Below, piece after piece: positions 43,332 to 51,890 of a stretch of DNA of 64,000 bases (its first letter is position 1; every line of letters begins with the position of its first letter). The DNA is from Pseudobacter sp051955275 (GTDB taxonomy: Bacteria > Bacteroidota > Bacteroidia > Chitinophagales > Chitinophagaceae): the NCBI RefSeq assembly GCF_051955275.1, contig NZ_JBQCGW010000009.1, forward strand, positions 5,620 through 69,619. Reading direction: 5' to 3'. Below the pieces are notes generated by a model. That model had not been told where the DNA came from. It did not search any database and saw nothing but the letters and a program-made list of their open reading frames with translations. The position numbers and the translations under genes are program-made.

Positions 43332-44537
43332 TCATTTTCCCGCGGCGTAATCAGCCAGGTAATCATAACGTTCCGTCAGCCGTCCCTTCTCCACCATGGT
43401 AGCGCGTTTGAGAACGGCAGTCTCGTTGTTCTTTACCAGGTCTTCCAGCACATATTTGATCAGTTGCTCACCGAAGTAGCGGCTGGCATCACGTGGCAGC
43501 TCATTGGGCAGATTGCCGACAGCCATGATGTCCACGCTGTTTTCCTGGAAGGGTGCTGTTTTCCCGAATGTTGATCTGCTTACGCCGTAGATGGGATCTT
43601 CAATGGTCTGGTCACCGAGGTTGACAGGAACAGATCCGAATGCATCATCGGTAATATCCGCAATGGTATGCATGCGCCAGGCAGGGTGCCGGAGATCCTC
43701 CTTTTCAAAGAGCCGGGGCATGGCGGTATCCCAGTAGATGCCGTTCATTAGTATGTCTGATTGAAGGGCATATGGAAGGAATTTACAGTTGTACTCTTCA
43801 GGATGGTCGTGGAAATGCACGCGGTTGTAGGCTGCTCCTGATTTTGGCGCGTAGAGATCCGCACCCTTCAACTGCGTATATACGGGATAGGTATATTGTT
43901 TCTGCAGGTAATCTTCCGGCTCCACTTCCACGATGCCCATGAGGTTCATAATCTCGAGGATGCCATGCGCTACCCGGCCGCTGCCCGTAACCACTACTTT
44001 CACTGGTGGGATGCGCAGGCCGAAATAGGTGTGGATGAGTTCGCGGAAACTGCGCTGTTTGTATACACGCACCAGGTCGTAGGCGCCGGTGCGGTGGCCG
44101 AAACTCATCATGCCATTATGAGCACCAACAACGCCGGCAAAAAAGCCGAAGCCCAGGATACGCTGACCGTCTTCATGTTCAAGGCATTCGTAATCCAGGA
44201 GGGTGATCCTGTTGGCGATGATGCTTTGGAAGAGATGCTGGTTGTATGATTGCTTTTTTCTGGTGTGGGAAAAGAAAAGATAGGTCTTACCGGGGATCAA
44301 CTGGCTTACCGGCACTTCCTTGATGCCAAGGAGTATGTCGCAGTCGCTCATATCTTCCTGCACATCCACACCTGCCATCTGGTACTCCCTGTCTGAGAAA
44401 CAACGGTTGGGAGAAGATTGTGCGATCACACGCACATCACTGGCATTCCTGTGGATCCATTTACATTGTGCAGGGGTCAGCGCAACCCTGTTGTCTGCCG
44501 GAACTTTGCCTTCCCTGATGAGCCCAAGTTTGATCAT
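43332..44537 (-). CDS. NAD(P)-dependent oxidoreductase of the alanine dehydrogenase/PNT fold, function unknown
   Basis: 401 aa from the ATG at 44537 (MIKLGLIREGKVPADNRVALTP). The REGKVPADNRVALTPAQ start is the AlaDH/PNT N-terminal signature, and VVVTGSGRVAHGILEIMNLMG is a Rossmann nucleotide loop. The arrangement resembles saccharopine/lysine-forming dehydrogenases more than transhydrogenase, but key substrate residues cannot be judged by eye. Cytoplasmic. It stands alone between the exporter locus and the helicase gene. The true reaction is not known to me. Confidence 0.78.
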   Translation of the reverse strand: MIKLGLIREGKVPADNRVALTPAQCKWIHRNASDVRVIAQSSPNRCFSDREYQMAGVDVQEDMSDCDILLGIKEVPVSQLIPGKTYLFFSHTRKKQSYNQHLFQSIIANRITLLDYECLEHEDGQRILGFGFFAGVVGAHNGMMSFGHRTGAYDLVRVYKQRSFRELIHTYFGLRIPPVKVVVTGSGRVAHGILEIMNLMGIVEVEPEDYLQKQYTYPVYTQLKGADLYAPKSGAAYNRVHFHDHPEEYNCKFLPYALQSDILMNGIYWDTAMPRLFEKEDLRHPAWRMHTIADITDDAFGSVPVNLGDQTIEDPIYGVSRSTFGKTAPFQENSVDIMAVGNLPNELPRDASRYFGEQLIKYVLEDLVKNNETAVLKRATMVEKGRLTERYDYLADYAAGK

Positions 44538-44661
44538 TTTCGTAAATTTGCGGTGTAAATGTACAATTTCGATGGACAAAGCCCATTTTATGAGCAGGTT
44601 CTGGCGGATCATCCGTAAGATCTTCATCCGCAAGAAAAGCTGCTGTCAGTAGACAAAGCGC

Positions 44662-46560
44662 TTATACGCCCATGTATTCCCAGGCGCTCTTGTAGGCATC
44701 GTGCTGCTCAGCATACCCGATGAAACCCGCGTAATAATCGTGTTGGCTCAGGGTACCACTGTCTCCTATCACCACCAGTTTCTTCCTGGCTCTCGTCATG
44801 GCCACATTCATGCGCCGGATCTCTGAAAGGAAACCGATGCGGTTATCATTGTTGCTGCGCGTCATGCTGATGAGTATCATATCGCGTTCCTGGCCCTGAA
44901 AACTGTCGATGGTATTAACGGTGATCCGGCCCAGATATGGCTGCAGTTCGGCGGTATGCTGTAACATATCCTTCAGCTCATCAATCTGCCTTCTGTAGGG
45001 CGAAATGATGCCTACCGTTGGAAAAGCTTTCTCCCACTGCCTTTCAGCAGCCAGTTGTTTCAGATAACTGATGGTGAATGATGCTTCTTCCGGATTGGAG
45101 ATGGCATTGCCGCTTGTCTTTTCTTCAAAACCACAGCCTGCTGTATCGATGAACTGCAGTGGATGTACATCATTACTGAGCGTATGTGATTCAACGGAAG
45201 CATGCGCCTTCAATTGATTGTCGTAGAAGGTAGCGGCCGAATATCCCATGATGAGCCTGTTCATACGGTACTGCTCATTCAGCATCACCACGGTTTGGGG
45301 ATAACGGGCAACCAGTTTCTCCAGCAATGTATTGCTCAGTCCTTTTTTAGCAGCTTCGCTTGATTTTACGGTGGGCGGCAATTGCAGGTGATCACCTGCC
45401 AGGATGAGTTTCTTCGCCTTGATCACAGGCACCCAGGTGGCAGGTTCGAGTGCCTGTCCTGCCTCATCTATCACAACTGTATGGAATTTCCGCTCGCGCA
45501 CCAGGTAATGATTGGCGCCGATGAGGGTGGCGGTGATCACATCGGCCTTTGCCAGGAGATCGTCCACAATATACTGTTCGGTCTTTTCCACCTGCTTCAT
45601 GATATTGCGCGCTTCATCGAAAAGCGCCTTGCGCTGGTCTCGCTCCGCTTTTCCGAAATTGCGTTTGTATTTATGCGCCATGTCTTTGAACTCGCCGGCC
45701 TGCTTCTTGAGTTTTTTGATCTCCTTGTTGGCAGTATGTTCAGCCATCTTATGGTCCATGGTGAGGCTCTGCAACCTGTCAGATACACGGGCAGGATTGC
45801 CGATGCGCAGCACGTTGAGACCTGCATCGGAGAGTTTTTCACTGAGCAGGTCTACTGCAGTATTGCTGGGCGCCACCACCAGTACCTGCTGTTTATCCTT
45901 TGCCACCAGGGCTTTGATAGCCTGAACAAGGGTGGTAGTTTTTCCGGTGCCGGGAGGACCGTGAACAATAGCCAGGTCTTCCGCAGACAGGATCCTGTTC
46001 ACCGCTTCCTGCTGGGAAGCATTCAGGGAGGGGAATGACGCGGATGAAGTATAGGTCTCAAAAACGGGGTCCTGCGATCCGGTGAGGATACGTACCAGTT
46101 TCCCTTCTTCTCTTTTTTCATTCAATGCAATAGCCTGACGGATGGCATTCTGCATTTCGTCGTAACTGTTGTCGTCGAAGAGAATATCCACGCCCAGCTT
46201 GCCATTGCGGCTCCATTCGGGCAGTTCGTCCGTTCTGAGCGTTATCTTGATCTTGTTGTTGCCTACGTAGTTGACTACACCTTCCACCCTGTCGTGCTCC
46301 CGGTTGTGATTGGAGAAAAGGGCGGCGCTTGCGCCTGTCCGGAACTGATGCTGGATATCCTGATTGGTGGTTCGCTCAAGCTCTACCGTTATATAATCTC
46401 CTTTGGCCGGTTCCGTATCCCGGATGGCCACTGGGTACCAGGTAAGGCCGGCGTCCCGGCGATCGTTCACACTGAGAGATGCATTGAGTTTACGGTAAAT
46501 AGCTTCATCTTCCTGCCGCTCGGTCCTGAGCAGATCGAGCAACTGCTTGAAATAATCCAT
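44662..46560 (-). CDS. SF1 helicase, UPF1/SMUBP-2-like
   Basis: 632 aa. An N-terminal beta-barrel domain (DYITVELERTTNQDIQ) is followed by the SF1 motor: motif I HGPPGTGKTTTLVQAI, motif II VVIDEAGQALEP, motif III GDHLQLPPTV, LNEQYRMNRLI (motif IV), TIDSFQGQERDMILISMTRS (motif V) and RRMNVAMTRARKKLVVIGD (motif VI). A coiled coil (about 280-330) is inserted in domain 1A. It should unwind nucleic acid 5'-3'; the RNA or DNA preference and process are unknown. A TACCTTTG box ends 4 nt before the ATG, so the mRNA is probably leaderless. Confidence 0.92.
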   Translation of the reverse strand: MDYFKQLLDLLRTERQEDEAIYRKLNASLSVNDRRDAGLTWYPVAIRDTEPAKGDYITVELERTTNQDIQHQFRTGASAALFSNHNREHDRVEGVVNYVGNNKIKITLRTDELPEWSRNGKLGVDILFDDNSYDEMQNAIRQAIALNEKREEGKLVRILTGSQDPVFETYTSSASFPSLNASQQEAVNRILSAEDLAIVHGPPGTGKTTTLVQAIKALVAKDKQQVLVVAPSNTAVDLLSEKLSDAGLNVLRIGNPARVSDRLQSLTMDHKMAEHTANKEIKKLKKQAGEFKDMAHKYKRNFGKAERDQRKALFDEARNIMKQVEKTEQYIVDDLLAKADVITATLIGANHYLVRERKFHTVVIDEAGQALEPATWVPVIKAKKLILAGDHLQLPPTVKSSEAAKKGLSNTLLEKLVARYPQTVVMLNEQYRMNRLIMGYSAATFYDNQLKAHASVESHTLSNDVHPLQFIDTAGCGFEEKTSGNAISNPEEASFTISYLKQLAAERQWEKAFPTVGIISPYRRQIDELKDMLQHTAELQPYLGRITVNTIDSFQGQERDMILISMTRSNNDNRIGFLSEIRRMNVAMTRARKKLVVIGDSGTLSQHDYYAGFIGYAEQHDAYKSAWEYMGV

Positions 46561-46564
46561 CCGG

Positions 46565-46572
46565 CAAAGGTA
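46565..46572 (-). promoter_or_regulatory. -7 box of the helicase gene
   Basis: TACCTTTG on the minus strand, exact consensus, 4 nt before the start codon. Confidence 0.5.
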
Positions 46573-46695
46573 AGCCGGCGCACCGGTATTTTATTGCGAA
46601 GGTGCATTTCAGGTGCACAATTCGGGGCAGATAATCCCCGTTTTGCGGAATGAGAAGGTTATTTTTAGATATTCAAAACCTAAAAACTGATATCT

Positions 46696-47376
46696 ATGGT
46701 TCAAAAACTTACGGCTGAATTTATAGGAACCTTCTGGTTGGTCCTTGGCGGATGTGGCAGTGCACTGTTGGCTGCGGCTTTCCCGGGGGTAGGTATTGGG
46801 TTACTGGGCGTTGCACTGGCATTTGGTTTAACAGTGGTGACCATTGCCTATTCTCTCGGGCGGATCTCGGGTGCACACCTGAACCCGGCGGTTTCTATCG
46901 GGCTTTGTGTTGGCGGAAGAATGCCGGCCAAAGACCTGGTTCCTTACATAATAGCACAGGTCTTAGGTGGTATTGTTGCCGCCGGCGTGCTCTATGTGAT
47001 CGTAACAGGCAACGGCAGCAGCATCGGCAGCTTTGCCGCCAACGGGTATGGAGAGCACTCTCCCGGTGGTTATGATCTCAAATCCGCCTTCCTCTGCGAA
47101 GCGGTAATGACCTTCATGTTCCTGATCGTGATCATGGGAACCACAGACAGCAGGAACTCCAACGGAGGATTTGCAGGGCTGGCCATCGGCCTCACCCTCA
47201 CACTGATCCACCTGGTGAGCATTCCCGTGACCAACACATCCGTAAATCCTGCCAGGAGCATCAGCCAGGCGCTCTTTGTGGGCGATTGGGCCATGTCTCA
47301 GTTATGGCTCTTCATCCTTGCCCCCATCGTTGGTGCAGCGCTCGCCGGCGTGGTGTACAAAGCCCTTTGGAAATAG
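46696..47376 (+). CDS. aqpZ: Aquaporin Z
   Basis: 226 aa, six membrane segments and two half-helices carrying the NPA boxes (SGAHLNPAVSIG in the first half, TNTSVNPARSISQAL in the second). The Arg after the second NPA gives the usual selectivity filter. Water channel of the inner membrane, MIP family; the length is as in E. coli AqpZ. A TATTTTTA box at 46660-46667 may be its promoter, and a strong terminator follows, so it is a single-gene unit. Confidence 0.95.
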   Translation: MVQKLTAEFIGTFWLVLGGCGSALLAAAFPGVGIGLLGVALAFGLTVVTIAYSLGRISGAHLNPAVSIGLCVGGRMPAKDLVPYIIAQVLGGIVAAGVLYVIVTGNGSSIGSFAANGYGEHSPGGYDLKSAFLCEAVMTFMFLIVIMGTTDSRNSNGGFAGLAIGLTLTLIHLVSIPVTNTSVNPARSISQALFVGDWAMSQLWLFILAPIVGAALAGVVYKALWK

Positions 47377-47403
47377 AGAAACACATATAACGAAACGAAC
47401 AAG

Positions 47404-47432
47404 GCCCCTGTTCAACAGGGGCTTTTGTTTTT
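47404..47432 (+). terminator. Rho-independent terminator of aqpZ
   Basis: Perfect 7-bp stem gcccctg/caggggc with a 5-nt loop, then ttttgttttt. Confidence 0.8.
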
Positions 47433-47565
47433 GCAACAGGAATGGCGGTTAACCATTTCAGTTAACACATTGAATAAATATTGTCTGTAGCTTTAAAAAC
47501 ACGATCCACCCGATTCATATTGCGCAATCAGATACCGGAGATTTTCTTTGACAAAATTCAATTCA

Positions 47566-49560
47566 ATGAAAAAAAGAAAACCCGGCTCCTTGCCCGGGCA
47601 GATTTTCCGGTATGCTGTAATGCTGGTATGTCTGTCACTTACTTATGTTGCCTGCAAAAAAGATGACAAAAAGAACGGGGAATCTCCTGACACCACCCTG
47701 AAGATCGCCTCCTTCAATCCCGCTTCCGGCGCAGCAGGAAGCCCTGTCACTATCACCGGACAGGCATTCGCTGCCACTAAATCAGCCAATATTGTAAAGT
47801 TCAATGGCGTTCAGGCTGATGTTGTTTCTGTGAGTGAAGCCAGAACAGAGCTGACCGTTACCATTCCGCAGGGAGCAAAAAGCGGAAAGATAACCGTTGA
47901 GGTAGATGGAAAAACAGTAAGCTCGGAAACCAGTTTCACCTATGTTGAAACCGCTCCCGTGATTGAAGAAGTCACTCCCATGAAAGGCGATGTGAACAAC
48001 ATCATCACCATCAAAGGCAAAAGATTCGGAACGGATGCGGAAGTACATTTCGGAGGTATCAAGGCCACGGTGCTGGACAGAAAAAGTGAAACGCTGCTGG
48101 AAACCGCAGTGCCTGCAGGCGCATTGAATGGAAAGATCAAAGTTACATCAAACAACATTGAAACTTTTACGGCAGCTGTGTTCTGGGTAAGGCCATCCAT
48201 TACGATGGTATCCCCGCTGAAACAGGTGGAAGGCGGAGAAATTACCATCGATGGTACCAATTTCAGTACTACTGCTGGTGAAAACTTTGTTTATTTCGGC
48301 GATGTACGGGCTACAGAGATCACAGAGGCAACAGCTACGAGGCTTAAAGTAAAAGTACCTGAAGGCGCCAAAGACCTGAACATAAAAGTAGCAGTGATGG
48401 AGCAGGAAGCCATGAGCGCACAGAGATTTGTATTGCTGCCTACAATCACCTCCTTTTCACCGGCAACGGCAAAACGGGGCGATATTGTAACCATCACCGG
48501 CAAGAACATTTCTGCCGCAGCAAAGATCTTTATCGACAACCTCGAAATAACAGTTACCGAACCAGGCAGGACCACCAGCAATGTACAGTTCAAAATTCCA
48601 GAAACGGCAGTGGCCGGAAAACTGCTGGTAAAATATGCGGATATAACTACTGAAGCCGGCGATCTGCAGATCACCAATTACTGGAAAAAGATCACCACAA
48701 CCACTTCTACCAATCTGTACAACAACATAGCATTTGTATACAACAATAAAATCTATGCAGGGCTCGGCTCTAAAGATCAATCTAATGCATATACCCGGGA
48801 TTTCAAGTCCTTTAATTTCACCACCAAGCAATGGGAACATGCATTCACGGCGCCTTCAAAAGTAGGCACCAGGCTCAATGCATACCTGGCTATTCATGGA
48901 GCAAAAGTATTCATTGGCGGGGGCTTGAACATCCAGAATACTGACCCTTATGTCCGCGACATGTGGGAGTTCGATCCTTCAAAAGCAAGCACCCCTGATG
49001 ATCCTGCTGCCTGGATCAAGACCGGCCCTACTGTTAACCCTTATGCAGCCGGAGCCTTTTCTTATAACGGCAACCTGTATACAGAAGTGAACGGCATTGT
49101 TTCAAGATACAATCCTGCCGGCGCAGGAAGTCTTGAAACCGTTGCCACCAGTTCACTATTGAACGACCAGGTTAACGGAAGGGCTTACGTGATCAATAAT
49201 GAAGTTTATTTCTTTGGAGGTGGTACAAGATCTCAGAATGCCATCCTGCTTGATCTTATCAAATTCAATCCTGCAAACAATCAATTCACTTCCTTGAAAA
49301 AATTGCCAGGAAGCATCCTCCCCTATGGCGCTATCACCTTTGTATTGAACAATAAACTTTATGCAGTAACATTGACGAATCCCGGAGCCGGCACACACAA
49401 CACAATGGAGTATGACCCCGCTACCAATGAATGGACTGACAGAAAGATCACGCTGATTGAATCCCAGCTTACTTCCGGCAGTAAATACAACAGTGCAGTG
49501 ATAGATGGGAAAGCATATATCTGGACCGTAAACGGAACAATGTATGAACTGGTTCCTTAA
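47566..49560 (+). CDS. IPT/TIG-domain lipoprotein with C-terminal kelch-like propeller (paralogue C)
   Basis: 664 aa from the ATG at 47566 (MKKRKPGSLPGQ); a TTG at 47548 is rejected. Lipoprotein signal with Cys30 (LTYVAC-KKDDKK). Four TIG repeats (opening IASFNPASGAAGSPVTITG, IEEVTPMKGDVNNIITIKG, ITMVSPLKQVEGGEITIDG and ITSFSPATAKRGDIVTITG) cover about 45-375; a kelch-like propeller (KIYAGLGSKDQS, KVFIGGGLNIQN, EVYFFGGGTRS) runs to the end MYELVP. Same architecture as the two tandem genes at 2.3-6.3 kb but more diverged and without their conserved leader. Likely surface-exposed; ligand unknown. It precedes the LytTR and SusCD genes. Confidence 0.85.
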   Translation: MKKRKPGSLPGQIFRYAVMLVCLSLTYVACKKDDKKNGESPDTTLKIASFNPASGAAGSPVTITGQAFAATKSANIVKFNGVQADVVSVSEARTELTVTIPQGAKSGKITVEVDGKTVSSETSFTYVETAPVIEEVTPMKGDVNNIITIKGKRFGTDAEVHFGGIKATVLDRKSETLLETAVPAGALNGKIKVTSNNIETFTAAVFWVRPSITMVSPLKQVEGGEITIDGTNFSTTAGENFVYFGDVRATEITEATATRLKVKVPEGAKDLNIKVAVMEQEAMSAQRFVLLPTITSFSPATAKRGDIVTITGKNISAAAKIFIDNLEITVTEPGRTTSNVQFKIPETAVAGKLLVKYADITTEAGDLQITNYWKKITTTTSTNLYNNIAFVYNNKIYAGLGSKDQSNAYTRDFKSFNFTTKQWEHAFTAPSKVGTRLNAYLAIHGAKVFIGGGLNIQNTDPYVRDMWEFDPSKASTPDDPAAWIKTGPTVNPYAAGAFSYNGNLYTEVNGIVSRYNPAGAGSLETVATSSLLNDQVNGRAYVINNEVYFFGGGTRSQNAILLDLIKFNPANNQFTSLKKLPGSILPYGAITFVLNNKLYAVTLTNPGAGTHNTMEYDPATNEWTDRKITLIESQLTSGSKYNSAVIDGKAYIWTVNGTMYELVP

Positions 49561-49581
49561 CCACAAATAAAAAAGCACATT

Positions 49582-49618
49582 ACAAAAAGCCCTTGTAGAA
49601 ACAGGGGCTTTTGTAATG
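49582..49618 (+). terminator. Terminator of TIG-kelch paralogue C
   Basis: 10-bp stem aagcccttgt/acaggggctt (one G-U) around agaa, extended by acaaa/tttgt arms. The stretch from here to 49860 contains no convincing gene on either strand. Confidence 0.7.
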
Positions 49619-49860
49619 TAACAAGTCTACATAAGAGAGACACAATATTAAAACCTGTTTTGCTTTGTGGATCCAGAGGATGAGTGAAGGCATTAAAACA
49701 TCTGCTGAAGGAAACAAAAAGCAATCTGGAGTAACAATCATGTAGGTGGTTTCCGGATATTATTACCTCCCCGTACTCCGGCTTATCTCGGAAAGGCCAA
49801 CAGCCAACCAGATAATTCCGGGGATTCAGCCTGCTATTTCGGTCATTCATTAAAATTCAG

Positions 49861-49891
49861 TTGCATCATACCCGCGAAGGTGGTAGATTTA
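49861..49891 (+). promoter_or_regulatory. Possible promoter of the LytTR gene
   Basis: TTG (49861-49863), a 20-nt spacer and TAGATTTA (49884-49891), one base off the -7 consensus, about 40 nt before the ATG. Confidence 0.4.
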
Positions 49892-49931
49892 TTATAGCCC
49901 TCAATTATTGTGCAATGAAAAATTGAAGTGC

Positions 49932-50369
49932 ATGAGAAACACCACCAACGCGGCAAATGAGAAATATACTGCAACAAAGGCCCCTGGCCCGCTTTCGGGA
50001 TCCGGCCTTTTTATAACACAACCCAGGAAAAGGATCTGGGTACGAAAGAAACATGAGAACATTCCACTTCTGCTGGATGAAGTAGTTTACATGCAGGCAG
50101 AGAACAAGATCATACAGGCGGTTGACCGGAGCGGTTACAGGTATATGTTAGACAAACCGCTGTCAGCCATGGAGGAAGAACTCAGTCCACTCTCCTTCTT
50201 CCGCGCCAATCGCCAGTATATCATCAATATCAATTACATCAAAAGGTTCCGCACTATCGAGAAAGTGAAAATACTGGTAACGCTGGATCTGCTAATTGGT
50301 GAGCATACCGTGGTGATCAGCCAGGAATCAGCGGCGGCCTTCCGCAAATGGATCCAATACGCGCATTAA
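49932..50369 (+). CDS. Stand-alone LytTR DNA-binding protein
   Basis: 145 aa from the ATG at 49932. Residues about 40-143 are a LytTR domain (IWVRKKHENIPLLLDEVVYMQAENK, YRYMLDKPLSAMEEELS, FFRANRQYIININYIKRF), which binds DNA through beta strands. There is no receiver domain and no membrane segment, so how it is controlled is unclear; an N-terminal 40 residues rich in Ala, Thr and Gly are probably disordered. It stands between the TIG-kelch gene and the convergent susD/susC genes and may regulate either. Confidence 0.85.
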   Translation: MRNTTNAANEKYTATKAPGPLSGSGLFITQPRKRIWVRKKHENIPLLLDEVVYMQAENKIIQAVDRSGYRYMLDKPLSAMEEELSPLSFFRANRQYIININYIKRFRTIEKVKILVTLDLLIGEHTVVISQESAAAFRKWIQYAH

Positions 50370-50403
50370 TCTTCTTCTCATTTTTTAGATACCTGAAAAA
50401 AAC

Positions 50404-50430
50404 AAAGCCTGCTCTTTTGAAGCAGGCTTT
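50404..50430. terminator. Bidirectional terminator between the LytTR gene and susD
   Basis: Perfect 10-bp stem aaagcctgct/agcaggcttt around a 7-nt loop. On the minus strand a run of seven T follows, so it should end susD transcripts efficiently; on the plus strand the T run is short. Confidence 0.75.
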
Positions 50431-50454
50431 TGCAATATACATGAAAACCCCATT

Positions 50455-51879
50455 TTAGTTTTTATCCCACCACAGTTTGGTACTTACTTCATCACCACCA
50501 ATAGCGGCTGAAGCCTGCTCCCAGTTCTTCGTATTCACGTTCTGTTCATTAACCGGGTAGGGGTAACGTACAGGGATATCCGATTGCGCATCAGGTCCGG
50601 GAACGAGTACAGGAAAATCGAACTTCCTCCATTCTATCCAGCTATCCCAGCCACGGTTATACAGTGCGATCCATTTCTGCAGACCGATCTTCTCCCGCCA
50701 GGTACCACCCGCTGTTTCATAATCCACCTCAGCTTTTGCCAGGTAGGTATTGGCTTCAGCTACCGTTCCCTTCCAGAAAAGAATGGAGGCCGTGATGGCC
50801 TTGTTATAATGTTCTTCCGCAGTCCCTCCTACATTAAACCCTCTTTCCACGGCTTCCGCCAGCAGGAATTCCACCTCGGAATAATCCAGCAGATCACCGG
50901 GAAAGTCAGCGGCAGTAATAGTGGTTTGTACGTGCGACTTAGATCCGAAAGAAGTACCGATGCCGGGATCTCCACCTGAATACCCGCCATTGGGATCGAG
51001 CGTGAAGAAGTCGTTCCTTCGGGGATCATCCAGATCGTTCATAGCTGCAACCAGGGTCTGACATGGCACAAAATCATCACGCTGGCTCTGCACCAGGTCA
51101 ACCCAGATAGGATTGGTATTGGGGGGAGATGTGATATAAGGGAACATGGCATTGTCATTATTGGAAGTGAAAACGCCGGAAGCAACAGCCTGCTCTGCAG
51201 CCAGCTGAGCTTTGTCTTCATCATCATCTGCAATAGTGAGGGCCATTTTCAGTTTGATGGAGTTGGCGAACTTCTTCCATCGGGCAATATTGCCATCGTA
51301 GATCACATCGGCAGTGGTGAATGATCCTGCAGCAGGGTTAAGTGCTGCTATGCTGGCATCCAGTCGGGTGAGCAGGTGATTGTAAATGGTCTTCCCATCA
51401 TCGAACCTGGGAAATGTGATCTCGATATTCAGCGCATCAGTATATGGTACATTACCATAAGTGCTCACGATGTAATAATAAGTGTACACCTGCAGGATAT
51501 CTATGAAAGCAAGTTTATTCTTCTTCACATCTGCGTTCTTTTCATCTCTCTCCACGAGCCTGATACTGGCCTGAAGATCCGCCAGCACATTCCGGTACAT
51601 GGCATCCCAGCTGTTATCACTGATGGATCGCGTTCCGAGATCGAAATTACTTTCATCAACATACTGGGTCTGCTGATAATGCTGGATGATCAGCCTGAAT
51701 ATATTCTGGTTGGTGCTGGCCGATACCAGGTTATTGCTCAGTCTTCTTTCCGCATTGGTGAACAGTGCTTCCGCACTGGCATCCGGAGGGTTTTTAGGAT
51801 CTATATTGAGATCAGTAAGGTTTTTGGTACAGCTTGCAAGTGCTGCCATAACCGCTATTGAAAGAATGATCTTTTTCAT
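50455..51879 (-). CDS. susD: SusD/RagB-like outer-membrane lipoprotein (SusD-like_2 group)
   Basis: 474 aa. Lipoprotein signal with Cys17 (AALASC-TKNLTDL). NLTDLNIDPKNPPDASAEALFTNAERRL is the hallmark start of the SusD-like_2 subfamily, and the helical TPR-like body contains IDILQVYTYYYIVSTYGNVPYTDAL. The C-terminal KLWWDK is typical. Surface lipoprotein that captures a glycan or peptide and hands it to SusC. Located 12 nt downstream of susC in one operon. Substrate not readable, but the adjacent GH29 gene suggests fucosylated material. Confidence 0.92.
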   Translation of the reverse strand: MKKIILSIAVMAALASCTKNLTDLNIDPKNPPDASAEALFTNAERRLSNNLVSASTNQNIFRLIIQHYQQTQYVDESNFDLGTRSISDNSWDAMYRNVLADLQASIRLVERDEKNADVKKNKLAFIDILQVYTYYYIVSTYGNVPYTDALNIEITFPRFDDGKTIYNHLLTRLDASIAALNPAAGSFTTADVIYDGNIARWKKFANSIKLKMALTIADDDEDKAQLAAEQAVASGVFTSNNDNAMFPYITSPPNTNPIWVDLVQSQRDDFVPCQTLVAAMNDLDDPRRNDFFTLDPNGGYSGGDPGIGTSFGSKSHVQTTITAADFPGDLLDYSEVEFLLAEAVERGFNVGGTAEEHYNKAITASILFWKGTVAEANTYLAKAEVDYETAGGTWREKIGLQKWIALYNRGWDSWIEWRKFDFPVLVPGPDAQSDIPVRYPYPVNEQNVNTKNWEQASAAIGGDEVSTKLWWDKN

Positions 51880-51890
51880 ACACGATATCT

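Noticed and set aside
44604..44631. gcggat/atccgc inverted repeat between the oxidoreductase and helicase genes
   Set aside because: Short stem with a 16-nt loop and no T run; not distinguishable from chance.
49557..49850. 97-codon minus-strand open frame in the gap before the LytTR gene
   Set aside because: Starts without a credible promoter, ends in the terminator of paralogue C and has no recognisable domain.
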